Shown one piece after another: positions 27,758 through 36,694 of a stretch of DNA of 64,000 bases (positions within the stretch are counted from its first letter, which is position 1; every line of letters begins with the position of its first letter). The position numbers and the translations under genes were made by a program. Under the pieces are notes generated by a model. It had not been told where the DNA came from. It worked only from the letters and a program-made list of their open reading frames with translations, and ran no database searches. The DNA is from Candidatus Melainabacteria bacterium MEL.A1 (GTDB lineage: Bacteria > Cyanobacteriota > Vampirovibrionia > Gastranaerophilales > Gastranaerophilaceae). The DNA lies in assembly GCA_001765415.1 (NCBI GenBank), contig CP017245.1, positions 1,612,001 through 1,676,000 on the forward strand, read 5' to 3'.

Positions 27758-28531
27758 CTATTCAGCAGCAACTTCTTCTGCTTTAACTTCAACACCTGCA
27801 TCTTCAGGTTTGATTCCTTCAAGTTTCTTAGCGTTAGCATTAGCTTCTCTAAGTTGTTTGCCTTCCAAAACAGCATCAGCCAATTTAGAAGTGATTAACT
27901 TGATAGATCTGATAGCATCGTCATTACCAGGAATGATGTAGTCGATACCTTCTGGATCAGCGTTAGTATCTGCTAGGCAGATAACAGGGATGTTAAGTTT
28001 GTTAGCTTCTTTAATAGCAATATCTTCTTTCTTTTGGTCAACGATAAAGATTAAATCAGGAAGACCTCTCATGTCTTTGATGCCGCCTAAAGTTTTGCTC
28101 AATTTACCTAATTCTCTGTTCAATTTAGCGATTTCTTTTTTAGGTAATTTTTCAGCGTGACCAGAATTGATGAAATCTTCTAGCTCTCTAAGTTTGTTAA
28201 CACGTCCTCTGATAGTTTCAAAGTTAGTTAACATACCGCCTAACCATCTTCTGTTGATATAATAAGCACCAACTCTAGTTGCTTCTTCAGCAACAACTTC
28301 AGCTGCTTGTTTTTTAGTTCCTACAAATAAGATATTTTTGTTTTTAGCTGCAAATTCTCTAACAACTGCATAAGCTTCATCAAGCAAATCAGTAGTTTTG
28401 CGCAAATCTAATACGTAAATACCGTTTCTTGCACCGTAAATATACGGTTTCATTTTAGGGTTCCATCTTTGTGTTTGGTGTCCGAAGTGTACACCTGCTT
28501 CTAAAAGTTCAATCATAGATGCTACTGGCAT
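27758..28531 (-). CDS. rpsB: 30S ribosomal protein S2
   Basis: 257 residues. Signatures [45 protein letters not shown] and [12 protein letters not shown] identify S2. The C-terminus carries an acidic/alanine tail ([10 protein letters not shown]). ATG 28531 follows aaggag. First gene of the rpsB-tsf operon. Confidence 0.97.
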   Translation of the reverse strand: MPVASMIELLEAGVHFGHQTQRWNPKMKPYIYGARNGIYVLDLRKTTDLLDEAYAVVREFAAKNKNILFVGTKKQAAEVVAEEATRVGAYYINRRWLGGMLTNFETIRGRVNKLRELEDFINSGHAEKLPKKEIAKLNRELGKLSKTLGGIKDMRGLPDLIFIVDQKKEDIAIKEANKLNIPVICLADTNADPEGIDYIIPGNDDAIRSIKLITSKLADAVLEGKQLREANANAKKLEGIKPEDAGVEVKAEEVAAE

Positions 28532-28620
28532 CGGTTTTCTCCTTTTGTTTAACTTATTGTACTACGGGCTAAACCGCCCCATCCGAGTTGGACTAGGGTA
28601 AAACCTATCGGGCTAGTATA
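28532..28620 (-). promoter_or_regulatory. rpsB promoter and structured leader
   Basis: Minus strand TATACT (28620-28615) is a -10 candidate. The roughly 75-base leader is unusually GC-rich for this genome and can fold: CCGA pairs with UCGG around a UAGG/CCUA hairpin, followed by ggggcggtttagccc. It may be an autoregulatory leader of the kind known for S2 in other bacteria; not verified. Confidence 0.4.
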
Positions 28621-28682
28621 ACCACTATTATTTTAATATAAACATGTTGTTATGCAAATTATTGTTGAGAATTATTAATTTT

Positions 28683-28756
28683 AGTGAGAAGTGAAATGTG
28701 AAAAGAACTTATCGGTATGAATAAGTGAGTGGTGAATGGTGAGTGGTGAATAGACC
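28683..28756 (+). repeat. GTGAATR heptad repeat block
   Basis: gtgagaagtgaaatgtgaaaag, atcggtatgaataagtgagtgg, tgaatggtgagtggtgaatag: near-tandem seven-base units. The same block, in the same order, is found at 12959-13019 and 34396-34474. Confidence 0.75.
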
Positions 28757-28814
28757 GTTTCAAAAGGTAGGTTGGGGTTTCTACCCCAACAACATGAACT
28801 TATTTCTCAGTGTA

Positions 28815-29061
28815 CTACGCTCATGCCTCTGCTCGCAAAGCTAATTTCGAATATATGAAGTATGGATGAATATTGTTCCAAATGGGGAGGGTTACGTGCG
28901 TAGCACACTTGCTCGCAATAAACGGTACCGCTCATAACAACAACGAAAACTCAACGTTTCCGTTGTTTGCTATTCGGCTTTCGCTACGCTCATACCTCTG
29001 CTCACAAAGCTAATTTCGAATATATGAAGTATGGAAGAATATTGTTCCAAATGGGGAGGGT
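28815..29061 (+). repeat. 78-bp direct repeat, two copies
   Basis: 28815-28892 and 28984-29061 (ctacgctcatRcctctgctc ... gttccaaatggggagggt) differ at only a few positions and are offset by 169 bp. The intervening DNA contains tacgtgcgtagcacac and an aacggaaacgttgag-type inverted repeat. Confidence 0.8.
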
Positions 29062-29723
29062 GACTTCGTCGCCAAAAAAAACGGACTTTCTATTGAGATA
29101 GATTGTCCGGTATTTCATTTTCTGAAACAAAAAGGATTTACATTAACTTATATTGTGTATTTTAAATCTTTTTCATCACCCTTGCGATATTTCATCACAA
29201 ACTTTTTGCTCAACCCTTTTTAAAAAATCCCTAATCATCACTTCTTATGGGTTGAAAAATTTTTTTGAACGAAGTTTGGTAAAAACCATCCCCGCTCCCA
29301 AGATATTTGTATAATCATCATAGAATAAAGCAACGAAAAAATAACAAAAATTTCTTAATTTTCCTAATCTTTTTACAATTAATTTTGGCGCAAATCCAAA
29401 GATTGGCGGTTGGAGATGATTTGTACCTATTAGAATAAAATTTGAAAAATTTACATAATTTTTGTAAAGCAAGTGTTAAAAACTCTTGCATATTCTGGAA
29501 AAAGTCTAAGCAAGGCGGGCATGGTGATTTTTTTAATATTAATATTGTTAACATATTAATATTAGATTTTTTTTATAAAAATATGGGCATAATATACATA
29601 AATGGGAAAATTAATTTATACTTCAAAAAACATGTTAACAAATGTAACGAATTAGATAGTTTGTGAAATCGAGCGATTTGAGATGTTTTTACATGTATAA
29701 GAGTATAAAAAGAGAGATGTATC

Positions 29724-30962
29724 ATGACTGCTGTAGCAAGACCCGGTTTGCAACCGTTGAAAATACAACAGAATAATAAAGACAATACCTCAAAGGCAGG
29801 TTCTACACCTACTACGTTGAAAGCGAGCGTAAGTCAAAGTTTGGCAAATGCACAAAGGGCGACAGGCGGAGTAAGTTATGGAATTATGGCGCAACGTACT
29901 GCGGTTGGGTCTGGTGCAATTTTCAATGTTAAACAGTTTAATGGCAATTCTATTGCAATGCAAAGATATCAATTGAATGCAAATAGAGTAAGAGTAAGTA
30001 ATAATATTGTTGCTCCAAAGGCTCATAATTGTAATGGTTCAAGCAACAAATTTGACGATGCGTTAGTAGCAATGCAAATATTGAATAAATTTGGAGCTTT
30101 GGCTACTGCTAAAACAGACAAATCATCAGGTACAAAACAACCAGATGGAGCAGGTGGAACAAAAACTTCTGATTTGAGTGGAATTTTGAGCCAGTTGAAT
30201 AGTGCAAAAACTTCTGGAGATGTTGAAAGTGCTTTAACTAGTATCAAGGGTAAACTTGCAACAATAGAAACAGAAACTCCAAAACTTCAAAAAGAAGTTG
30301 AAGATGCAAAAGCAAATGAAGAAAAAGCAAAAACAAGCTTGAAAACTACAAATGAAAGCATAGATACTGAAAAACAAAACGTTCAAAAACAAGAAGGATT
30401 TATTCAAAAATTTGGAGCTGAAATTGCTCAAATAGATAATCAGATTTCAGGTTTAAAAGCTCAGTTAGGTTCAACTGATGGTGATATTTCAGCCATTACA
30501 GGACAAATTAAACAATTGGAAACACAAAAGCAATTATTAGAAAAGCAAAAAGCTGATGCAGAAAAATCTAAGAGTGATTCTGAGGCTAAGTTAAAAGATT
30601 TGAATGCTGATAAAGAAAAATATACAAAAGAGCTTCAAGATAGTGGCAAAACAGTAAAAGAAAGTCAGGCTAAATTAGAAAAAATGCAAACTCAAAAGAG
30701 TGAGTTGGAAAATGCTAAGACAAGTGCTGAAAAGAAATTAGAAACACAAAGTAAAAAAGATAAAAACTCATTAGATTCAATGAAACGCAAACTTGACGGC
30801 TATGCAAATGATTTTGCTAAAGAAACAAATACAGACAAGAAAAATAAAATATCTGAAAAATATACTGCATTGGCAAAAGAATTTAACTCTACTTTAGCAG
30901 ATACTGCAGCAGATGTAAAATGCAATTATTCCGAATATGCAACAGATTTAGCTAAGAGCTAA
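29724..30962 (+). CDS. Large coiled-coil protein of unknown function
   Basis: 412 residues. The N-terminal 150 are low-complexity, Asn/Ser/Thr/Gln-rich and without a signal peptide. From about residue 170 to 370 there is an almost continuous coiled coil (KLQKEVEDAKANEEKAK, IAQIDNQISGLKAQLG, IKQLETQKQLLEKQKADAEK), then a short globular end (MKRKLDGYANDFAKE, NYSEYATDLAKS). No family recognised. Coiled-coil orphans like this and those at 38323 and 54163 recur in this window. Ribosome site agagag precedes ATG 29724; a terminator follows. Confidence 0.75.
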   Translation: MTAVARPGLQPLKIQQNNKDNTSKAGSTPTTLKASVSQSLANAQRATGGVSYGIMAQRTAVGSGAIFNVKQFNGNSIAMQRYQLNANRVRVSNNIVAPKAHNCNGSSNKFDDALVAMQILNKFGALATAKTDKSSGTKQPDGAGGTKTSDLSGILSQLNSAKTSGDVESALTSIKGKLATIETETPKLQKEVEDAKANEEKAKTSLKTTNESIDTEKQNVQKQEGFIQKFGAEIAQIDNQISGLKAQLGSTDGDISAITGQIKQLETQKQLLEKQKADAEKSKSDSEAKLKDLNADKEKYTKELQDSGKTVKESQAKLEKMQTQKSELENAKTSAEKKLETQSKKDKNSLDSMKRKLDGYANDFAKETNTDKKNKISEKYTALAKEFNSTLADTAADVKCNYSEYATDLAKS

Positions 30963-31040
30963 TTATAACATATTGTAATAAATGACTTTACTTTTCAACT
31001 TATCTAATTTATAATAATCGCATAGACAGTATTGTCACAG

Positions 31041-31070
31041 AAAAAAGAACGGGAACTCCCGTTCTTTTTT
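31041..31070 (+). terminator. Strong terminator after the coiled-coil gene
   Basis: aaaaaagaacggg (31041-31053), loop aact, cccgttctttttt (31058-31070). Confidence 0.88.
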
Positions 31071-31111
31071 AGCTAATATATGGCTTTTTGAAATGGTAGA
31101 AAGGGTAAGTT

Positions 31112-31594
31112 ATGAAACAGGAAATTAACAGGCATGACGTTTTGGAGAAGATTACTCCTTTGATTGAAAATACGGCTATGCGTTTTGGTTATATCCCGAT
31201 TGAAATAGAGTTTGTAAAAGAAAATCACAGGTGGTTTTTGAGAATTTATTTGTACTCAAAAGATAAAGAAGTTACCCTTGACGATTGCGAAAATGTTACA
31301 AGGAGTTTATCAGACTTTTTGGATGAGCTTATCCCAGTGAAATACTATTTGGAAGTTTCCTCTCCGGGGTTAGAGCGCAAATTCAAGTCTGATAAAGAGT
31401 TTACTTATTTTAACGGAAGAAGAATTAGTTTAAAATTAAAAACTCCATTGGAAGGTGAAGAAGAAAAAATTTTTAAAGGGGAAATTTTGGATTTTAACGA
31501 AACGGATGGCTTGAAGTTCTTTAGATTTGATGATGGTAAAGAATTGCAAATTCCAAGAGAAAAAATTCAATCTGCTAAACTATACATTGATTAA
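31112..31594 (+). CDS. rimP: Ribosome maturation factor RimP
   Basis: 160 residues. RimP aids 30S subunit maturation. The N-terminal alpha/beta domain (MRFGYIPIEIEFVKENHRWF) carries the VTLDDCENVTRSLSDFLDE segment, and the YYLEVSSPGLERKFK motif is diagnostic. A small Sm-like C-terminal domain follows. It lies 21 bp upstream of nusA, the conserved order. Ribosome site gaaagg. Confidence 0.93.
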   Translation: MKQEINRHDVLEKITPLIENTAMRFGYIPIEIEFVKENHRWFLRIYLYSKDKEVTLDDCENVTRSLSDFLDELIPVKYYLEVSSPGLERKFKSDKEFTYFNGRRISLKLKTPLEGEEEKIFKGEILDFNETDGLKFFRFDDGKELQIPREKIQSAKLYID

Positions 31595-31615
31595 TAATAA
31601 GAAAGGAATATAAAC

Positions 31616-32848
31616 ATGATTAAAATTGGAACAGCGTTATTTGAAGCTTGTGAAGAGCTTGAAAGAGAAAGAGGAATTTCTAAAGAAGTTTTGATTGCAT
31701 CATTATGTGATGCGATGGTTGCAGCTTACAAAAAGCACATGCACATTAAAGAAGCTGACAATATTGAAGCTATCTTAGATGAACAATCTGGAGAAATTGG
31801 TGTATTCAGTACAAAATTGGTTGTTGATGAAGTTGAAGATCCTGATACTCAAATAACTTTAGCTGATGCAAAAGATATAGTCGAAGATGTTGAAGTTGGC
31901 GACGAAATCAAGATAGAAGTTACTCCAGAACAATTTGGTCGTATCGCTGCTCAATCTGCAAAACAAGTTATTACTCAACGTATTAGAGAAGCTGAAAGAA
32001 ATATGGTTTTGCAAGAATTTTTGGATAAAAAAGGCACTTTGACAACCGGTATTATTCAAAGAGTTGAAAACCGTAATGTTATCGTAAATATTGGTAAAAC
32101 AGATGCGATTATGCCTCAAAAAGAACAAATTCCTGGTGAATATTATAAGCCGGGTAACAGAATTAGAGTTTTTGTTCTTAACGTAAAAGAAACAACTAGA
32201 TTACCGCAAGTAATCGTTTCTCATGCACATGCTGAAATTGTTAGAGAATTGTTTGAACTTGAAGTTCCTGAAATTGAAGATGGAATTGTTGAAATTAAAT
32301 CAATCTCAAGAGAAGCTGGTTATAGAACTAAAATTGCCGTATGGTCAAATGATCCGGAAGTTGATTGTGTAGGTGCTTGCATCGGACCTAGAGGTTCAAG
32401 AATACAAACTATTGTTTCTGAATTGAAAAATGAAAAAATTGATATTGTAAGATATTCAGAAGATCCTGTAGAATATATTGTTAACGCTTTATCTCCAGCA
32501 AGGGTTGTTTCTGTAGATATTTTGGCAGATGATGAATATGCTCATGATGCAATGGTTGTTGTTCCTGATGATCAGTTGAGCCTTGCAATTGGTAGAGAAG
32601 GACAAAACGTAAGACTTGCTCACAAATTGACAGGTTGGAAGATAGATATTAAGAGCGTTTCTCAAATGGAAAGAGCTGAAGAACAAAATATTTCTAACTA
32701 TGAAGAAACTCCTGAAGAAGTTGTTGATGATGCAGTTGAAGAAGTTGATGAACTTCAACAAGAAATTGAAGAAGAAATGAACCAACAAGCGTTGGATGAA
32801 GAAGATCTTCAAGAAGAAGCTGCTGAAACAGATGAAACAGAAGAATAG
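31616..32848 (+). CDS. nusA: Transcription termination/antitermination factor NusA
   Basis: 410 residues: N-terminal RNA polymerase-binding domain (LFEACEELERERGISKEVLI), S1 domain (about 130-200; GIIQRVENRNVIVNIGKTDA), and two KH domains (PEVDCVGACIGPRGSRIQTI; LSLAIGREGQNVRLAHKLTG). The tail of about 60 residues is Glu/Asp-rich without the C-terminal repeats of E. coli NusA. It is co-transcribed with rimP. The usual ylxR-infB continuation is missing: a terminator and tuf follow instead. Confidence 0.95.
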   Translation: MIKIGTALFEACEELERERGISKEVLIASLCDAMVAAYKKHMHIKEADNIEAILDEQSGEIGVFSTKLVVDEVEDPDTQITLADAKDIVEDVEVGDEIKIEVTPEQFGRIAAQSAKQVITQRIREAERNMVLQEFLDKKGTLTTGIIQRVENRNVIVNIGKTDAIMPQKEQIPGEYYKPGNRIRVFVLNVKETTRLPQVIVSHAHAEIVRELFELEVPEIEDGIVEIKSISREAGYRTKIAVWSNDPEVDCVGACIGPRGSRIQTIVSELKNEKIDIVRYSEDPVEYIVNALSPARVVSVDILADDEYAHDAMVVVPDDQLSLAIGREGQNVRLAHKLTGWKIDIKSVSQMERAEEQNISNYEETPEEVVDDAVEEVDELQQEIEEEMNQQALDEEDLQEEAAETDETEE

Positions 32849-32871
32849 TTTTGTAAATATTAACATACTTG

Positions 32872-32903
32872 AAAAAGAACCTCATTATAGGGGTTCTTTT
32901 TTT
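32872..32903 (+). terminator. Terminator after nusA
   Basis: aaaaagaacc (32872-32881) and ggttctttttt (32892-32902) with a ten-base loop. Confidence 0.8.
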
Positions 32904-32979
32904 CTATAAAAGAACTTATCGCCCTATTGCCTTATTGATTTATTGTCTTAACAACTCCTAGTCTTTTTGAGATATCTTG

Positions 32980-33007
32980 TTGACAAAAAAAATTGAGCAA
33001 ATATTAT
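32980..33007 (+). promoter_or_regulatory. Promoter of tuf
   Basis: A consensus TTGACA (32980-32985), 16-bp spacer, TATTAT (33002-33007), with an overlapping TATATATG as an alternative. ATG 33075 has aaaaggag. Confidence 0.7.
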
Positions 33008-33074
33008 ATATGTATATGGCTTAAAATACCAAATTAGTATTGTAGTATAAACTAGAAAAAAGGAGATTAATCTC

Positions 33075-34283
33075 ATGGCAAGAGAAAAGTACGAACGTAC
33101 CAAACCGCACGTTAACATCGGTACAATTGGCCACGTTGACCACGGTAAAACAACATTAACTGCAGCTATTACTGCTGTATTGGCTGCTCAAGGACAAGCT
33201 GCATTGAAAAAATTTGATGAAATCGATGCTGCTCCAGAAGAAAAAGCAAGAGGTATTACTATCTCTACTGCTCACGTAGAATACGAAACAGCTAGCAGAC
33301 ACTATGCACACGTTGACTGTCCGGGCCACGCTGACTATGTTAAAAACATGATCACTGGTGCTGCTCAAATGGATGGAGCTATCTTAGTAGTTGCTGCTAC
33401 TGATGGTGCTATGCCTCAGACTCGTGAACACATTTTGCTTGCTCGTCAGGTTGGTGTTCCTAACCTAGTTGTATTCTTAAACAAATGTGATATGGTTGAT
33501 GACCCTGAATTGTTAGAATTAGTTGAAATGGAAGTTAGAGAATTGTTAACTTCTTATGAATTTGACGGTGACAACATTCCATTCATTCACGGTTCTGCAT
33601 TGAAAGCATTGGAAGCTGCTCAAGCTAACCCTTCAATCGGTCGTGGCGAAGACAAATGGGTTGATAAAATTTGGGAATTAATGGATGCTATTGATACATA
33701 CTTCCCAACTCCAGAACGTGATTTAGACAAACCATTCTTGATGCCAGTTGAAGACGTATTCTCTATCACAGGTCGTGGTACAGTTGCTACTGGTAGAGTA
33801 GAACGTGGTATTGTTAAAGTTGGTGACGAAGTTGAATTAGTTGGTTTAGGCGAAACTAAGAAAACTACAGTTACAGGTGTTGAAATGTTTAGAAAATCTC
33901 TTGATCAAGGTCAAGCTGGTGATAACATCGGTGCTTTGTTAAGAGGTGTTGATAAAACTGATATTCAACGTGGTCAAGTATTGGCTAAACCTGGTACAAT
34001 TCACCCACATACAAAATTCACTGCAAACGTTTACGTATTGACTAAAGAAGAAGGTGGACGTCATACTCCATTCTTCCCTGGTTACAGACCTCAGTTCTAC
34101 ATCAGAACAACTGACGTAACTGGTTCTATCAAATTTGATGGTCAAATGGTAATGCCTGGTGATAACGTTGTAATGGAAGTTGAACTTATCGCTCCTGTTG
34201 CAATCGAAGAAGGTATGAGATTTGCAATCCGTGAAGGTGGCCACACAGTTGGTGCTGGTGTTGTTGACAAAATTATTGAGTAA
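33075..34283 (+). CDS. tuf: Elongation factor Tu
   Basis: 402 residues. Delivers aminoacyl-tRNA to the ribosome as a GTP complex. G motifs [29 protein letters not shown] and NKCDM are intact, as are domains 2 and 3 ([35 protein letters not shown]). Codon use is more regular than its neighbours, as expected for a very highly expressed gene. It stands alone with its own promoter and terminator, not in the rpsL-rpsG-fusA operon. Confidence 0.98.
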   Translation: MAREKYERTKPHVNIGTIGHVDHGKTTLTAAITAVLAAQGQAALKKFDEIDAAPEEKARGITISTAHVEYETASRHYAHVDCPGHADYVKNMITGAAQMDGAILVVAATDGAMPQTREHILLARQVGVPNLVVFLNKCDMVDDPELLELVEMEVRELLTSYEFDGDNIPFIHGSALKALEAAQANPSIGRGEDKWVDKIWELMDAIDTYFPTPERDLDKPFLMPVEDVFSITGRGTVATGRVERGIVKVGDEVELVGLGETKKTTVTGVEMFRKSLDQGQAGDNIGALLRGVDKTDIQRGQVLAKPGTIHPHTKFTANVYVLTKEEGGRHTPFFPGYRPQFYIRTTDVTGSIKFDGQMVMPGDNVVMEVELIAPVAIEEGMRFAIREGGHTVGAGVVDKIIE

Positions 34284-34312
34284 TCATAGTTTAAAACAAC
34301 ATTAAAAAACTT

Positions 34313-34345
34313 AAAAACGAGCTTGGAGACAAGCTCGTTTTTTTT
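34313..34345 (+). terminator. Terminator after tuf
   Basis: aaaaacgagctt (34313-34324), loop ggagac, aagctcgttttt (34331-34342) and further T. Confidence 0.9.
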
Positions 34346-35083
34346 AGTGTTTAAGATTAATGAATGCAAAGTCTGTATCAAAAGCGGGTGCTTTAAGTGA
34401 AAAGAGAGAAGTGAAATGTGAAAAGACCATATCGGTGTGAATAAGTGAATGGTGAGTGGTGAATAGTGAGTTGACCATATTGGAAAAGATATTTTCTTTC
34501 ATATTTCCAATACTTCTAATTTTTTCCCTCGCCACTTGGGGAGACAAAGGGAACCGCAGAGCTGTGCGATGCGTGTGACCCTGTCTGCCTTGTGCTGAGG
34601 GTGCCTGAAAGGCAGGAGAGGGGTTCAAACCACAAGATACTGAAATAAGTTCAGCATGACTATAATCTGTTATTGCGCACTTGTTGCGCAATCTAGCAAT
34701 TTGTTGTGCCGTCTTTTTCTCCCTCCCTTGTGAGGGAGGATTTAGGTGGGTGCTATCCCGTAAGGGAAACATTTAACCTTCCTTGCAAAGGAAGGGGGAC
34801 CGCTTGCGGTGGAAGGATTGTTTTTTTGTCTTGCGCAGACGGCGGGAACTTTTTGTGTAAAAACTTCCACAAAACCACCCACACGCTCCATTCACTAATA
34901 ACTAGTAAGTTCAACTAAAAAACAGTCAAACTCGCTACGTTCAAACAATGCCTGTTTTTAACCCTCTGTGTAAACATTTGTTCCTACATCATACATTTGT
35001 GTAAAGCTTTTTGTTGTTTGTTTCACTAACAAGTTATTGTTCATTTCGCTATCGTGGGATTATTTTCTTCTTCTTGAAACCAC
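34346..35083. repeat. Repeat island upstream of pilin locus 3
   Basis: No supported gene in 34346-35083. It contains the heptad block 34396-34474, a degenerate CTCGCC-ACTTGGGGAGA element (about 34529-34550), and 34671-34775, a near copy of 13061-13166. A ccttccttgcaaaggaagg hairpin (about 34777-34796) is also present. Open frames of 70-140 codons run through these repeats and are judged spurious. Confidence 0.7.
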
Positions 35084-35112
35084 TTGAAAAACAATAAAAA
35101 ATTTGTTAAAAT
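35084..35112 (+). promoter_or_regulatory. Promoter of poly-G pilin locus 3
   Basis: TTGAAA (35084-35089), 17-bp spacer, TAAAAT (35107-35112), then agaacagagaggaatttttatg as in locus 1. Confidence 0.7.
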
Positions 35113-35145
35113 ATAGATGTTGACAGAGAACAGAGAGGAATTTTT

Positions 35146-36022
35146 ATGAAAAAGAATTTATTTAAGCTTGTCGGGGGGGGGCAATGGTCTAAAACCCTCT
35201 CATAATCATAGTTTATGGCAAGTTGGGGTGCTTAATAATCTCGCCCTTTGGGGAGAGAAGAAATTTGTTAGTGAGCTAAAGCGAACTTATAAACTAAAAC
35301 GACCAGGTGCCACGCACGTAGCCATCTGTGACAGTGTTGGTTCATACTACAGGCATTGGTGTGGAGCCTTCACCCTCGCAGAGGTATTAATCACACTCGG
35401 TATCATTGGAGTTGTTGCAGCTTTAACTATGCCGACATTGATTGCTCAGCATAGAAAAAAGGCTTTGCAAACTGCGCTTTTAAAAACTTATTCTGAATTG
35501 CAACAAGCTAATTTAAGTTTATTGGCTGATGATGAACATTTATATGAGATAGACAGTGTTAATGAACGTCGAGATTTGTTGATGAAGGAGTTTAAGGGAT
35601 ATTCCTTGGTTGTTGGCGATAGTAGTTGGCAAACAATTGCTTGGAATTTGCATTTATTATATAATGGAGATTTAAAAGGTCATAATGGTGAAACAGAAAA
35701 TATTCATCCTGATTGTGATAATGGTGGAATTTCGACTGATAGTGTTGGTCGATTGTGGTTGTTCAATGATTCTGATAAACAAATTTGCGTTGACGTGAAT
35801 GGAGTAAAAGGTCCTAACCGTTATGGGTATGATTATTTTGTGTTTTATCCAACTAAGGATGATAAAATTGTCCCGCACTATACAAATAAAGATGCAGAAT
35901 GGTATATTTACGATTCTGCAGATGTTTCTTCTGCATACAATGATTATACATTTTATGCAGTAACGGATCAACATCCGACCGAAAAGGGAAAAACATATTG
36001 GGGTGATTATATTAAATTTTAA
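35146..36022 (+). CDS. Prepilin-like protein, poly-G locus 3 (OFF frame as sequenced)
   Basis: ATG 35146 (ribosome site agagg) gives MKKNLFKLV, then nine G at 35173-35181 and a stop at TAA 35203. With 8 or 11 G it would read GGGNGLKPSHNHSLWQ..., through repeat-derived sequence (LALWGEKKFVSELKRTYKL, ATHVAICDS) to FTLAEVLITLGIIGVVAAL at 35369 and an undamaged pilin body. The body contains the spine ALLKTYSELQQANLSLL, ICVDVNGVKGPNRYGYD and a TYWGDYIKF end. The ON leader would be about 74 residues. The segment just before FTLAEV is nearly identical to that of locus 2. Family: type IV pilin/pseudopilin. A TTG at 35168 could start the open frame but has no ribosome site. Confidence 0.7.
35173..35181 (+). 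repeat. Homopolymer run of nine G (locus 3)
   Basis: Nine G after gtc, nine codons from ATG 35146; flanks gtc and caatggtctaaaaccctctc match locus 1 closely. Confidence 0.9.
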
Positions 36023-36034
36023 TAGATACTACAA

Positions 36035-36067
36035 GGTCTGCTAAATATTTAGCAGACCGTTTAAATT
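36035..36067 (+). terminator. Terminator of pilin locus 3
   Basis: ggtctgctaa, atat, ttagcagacc (36035-36058), then gtttaaattttt. Confidence 0.8.
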
Positions 36068-36145
36068 TTTCCCCTATAAATTTTTTACCATTTCCCAAAA
36101 ATATGAACCTTGACCTCAATTCTGCTCCGTTACAGAACTTGTCTT

Positions 36146-36307
36146 TTATTTTGCAGCTTGCAATGTTTGAAATTTATTTGTTTCTTTTGTTTTTTGCAAG
36201 TATTTAACAAGAGATTTAGCAACTAATTCTGAACGTTTTTTATTTTCTCTGTCCAAAATGTCGAAGTATTCGTCTAATGATGACATAATATATTCTGTAT
36301 TTTCCAT
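36146..36307 (-). CDS. Small ribbon-helix-helix-like protein (53 aa)
   Basis: ATG 36307 has gggg at a good distance upstream. The product starts MENTEYIMSSLDEYFDILD and continues RENKKRSELVAKSLVKYL. The second half has the RHH helix-turn-helix pattern (RSELVAKSLVKYL) seen in the next gene upstream (RSELIREALRTYM), but the N-terminal DNA-binding strand is poor. It may be a truncated or diverged copy that dimerises with its neighbour. Confidence 0.65.
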   Translation of the reverse strand: MENTEYIMSSLDEYFDILDRENKKRSELVAKSLVKYLQKTKETNKFQTLQAAK

Positions 36308-36379
36308 TTTTTTATTTCCCCTTTTAACCCATTATAACCAAATTTTGCAGATTGTCCAATTTATTACTTAACTTAACTT

Positions 36380-36568
36380 TTAGCTTAACAGTGCTTCTAA
36401 GATTTCTGCATTTTTTGAAGCTCTTTGAGAATTTCTAACTTGGTTTCTGTACATATATGTTCTTAGAGCTTCTCTGATTAATTCTGATCTTGTACGATTT
36501 TCGTTTCCTGCAACTTTATCAATTTCATCTAAAAATCTTTCCGGCATTGATATTAATACTCTGGCCAT
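36380..36568 (-). CDS. Ribbon-helix-helix (CopG/Arc-type) DNA-binding protein
   Basis: 62 residues from ATG 36568 with ggag upstream (the longer frame to 36598 lacks one). MARVLISMPERFLDEIDKVA supplies the strand that inserts into the major groove, and NRTRSELIREALRTYMYRNQ the two helices. Such proteins are dimeric repressors or antitoxins. No toxin gene is adjacent; the neighbour downstream is a shorter RHH-like protein, 72 bp away on the same strand. Confidence 0.85.
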   Translation of the reverse strand: MARVLISMPERFLDEIDKVAGNENRTRSELIREALRTYMYRNQVRNSQRASKNAEILEALLS

Positions 36569-36694
36569 ATTGTTCTCCTTTTTAATTCCCTTTGTCATTC
36601 CCCTTGTATTTATATAAAGGAATTTTGTAATTAAAAATTGCGTAAAGTGTATATATTTTTTATAAATTTTGTAATAAAAGTTAATATAAAGTAC

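Larger units (their letters stand above)
28621..29723. other. 1.1-kb gene-free, repeat-rich region
   Basis: Contents: heptad repeats (28683-28756), an inverted gttgggg/ccccaac (about 28772-28792), a 78-bp direct repeat (28815-28892 and 28984-29061), and a cggac...gtccg hairpin (about 29091-29115). An AT-rich 600 bp without a convincing frame follows. Short open frames here have no ribosome sites. Confidence 0.6.

Noticed and set aside
28683-28756. CRISPR array
   Set aside because: Units are seven bases and degenerate with no spacers of constant length; no cas genes in the window.
29245-29554. Two overlapping minus-strand frames (75 and 78 codons)
   Set aside because: AT-rich, Phe/Cys/Lys-biased translations without start signals.
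34600-34660. Second tRNA (gggttcaaaccac)
   Set aside because: No acceptor or anticodon arms could be built around the T-arm-like sequence.
34344-34918. Open frames of 70-142 codons on both strands
   Set aside because: They run through repeats and palindromes, have no ribosome sites and no coherent domain.
36380-36568. Toxin-antitoxin module
   Set aside because: RHH protein resembles antitoxins but no adjacent toxin-like gene exists; the neighbour is another RHH-like protein.
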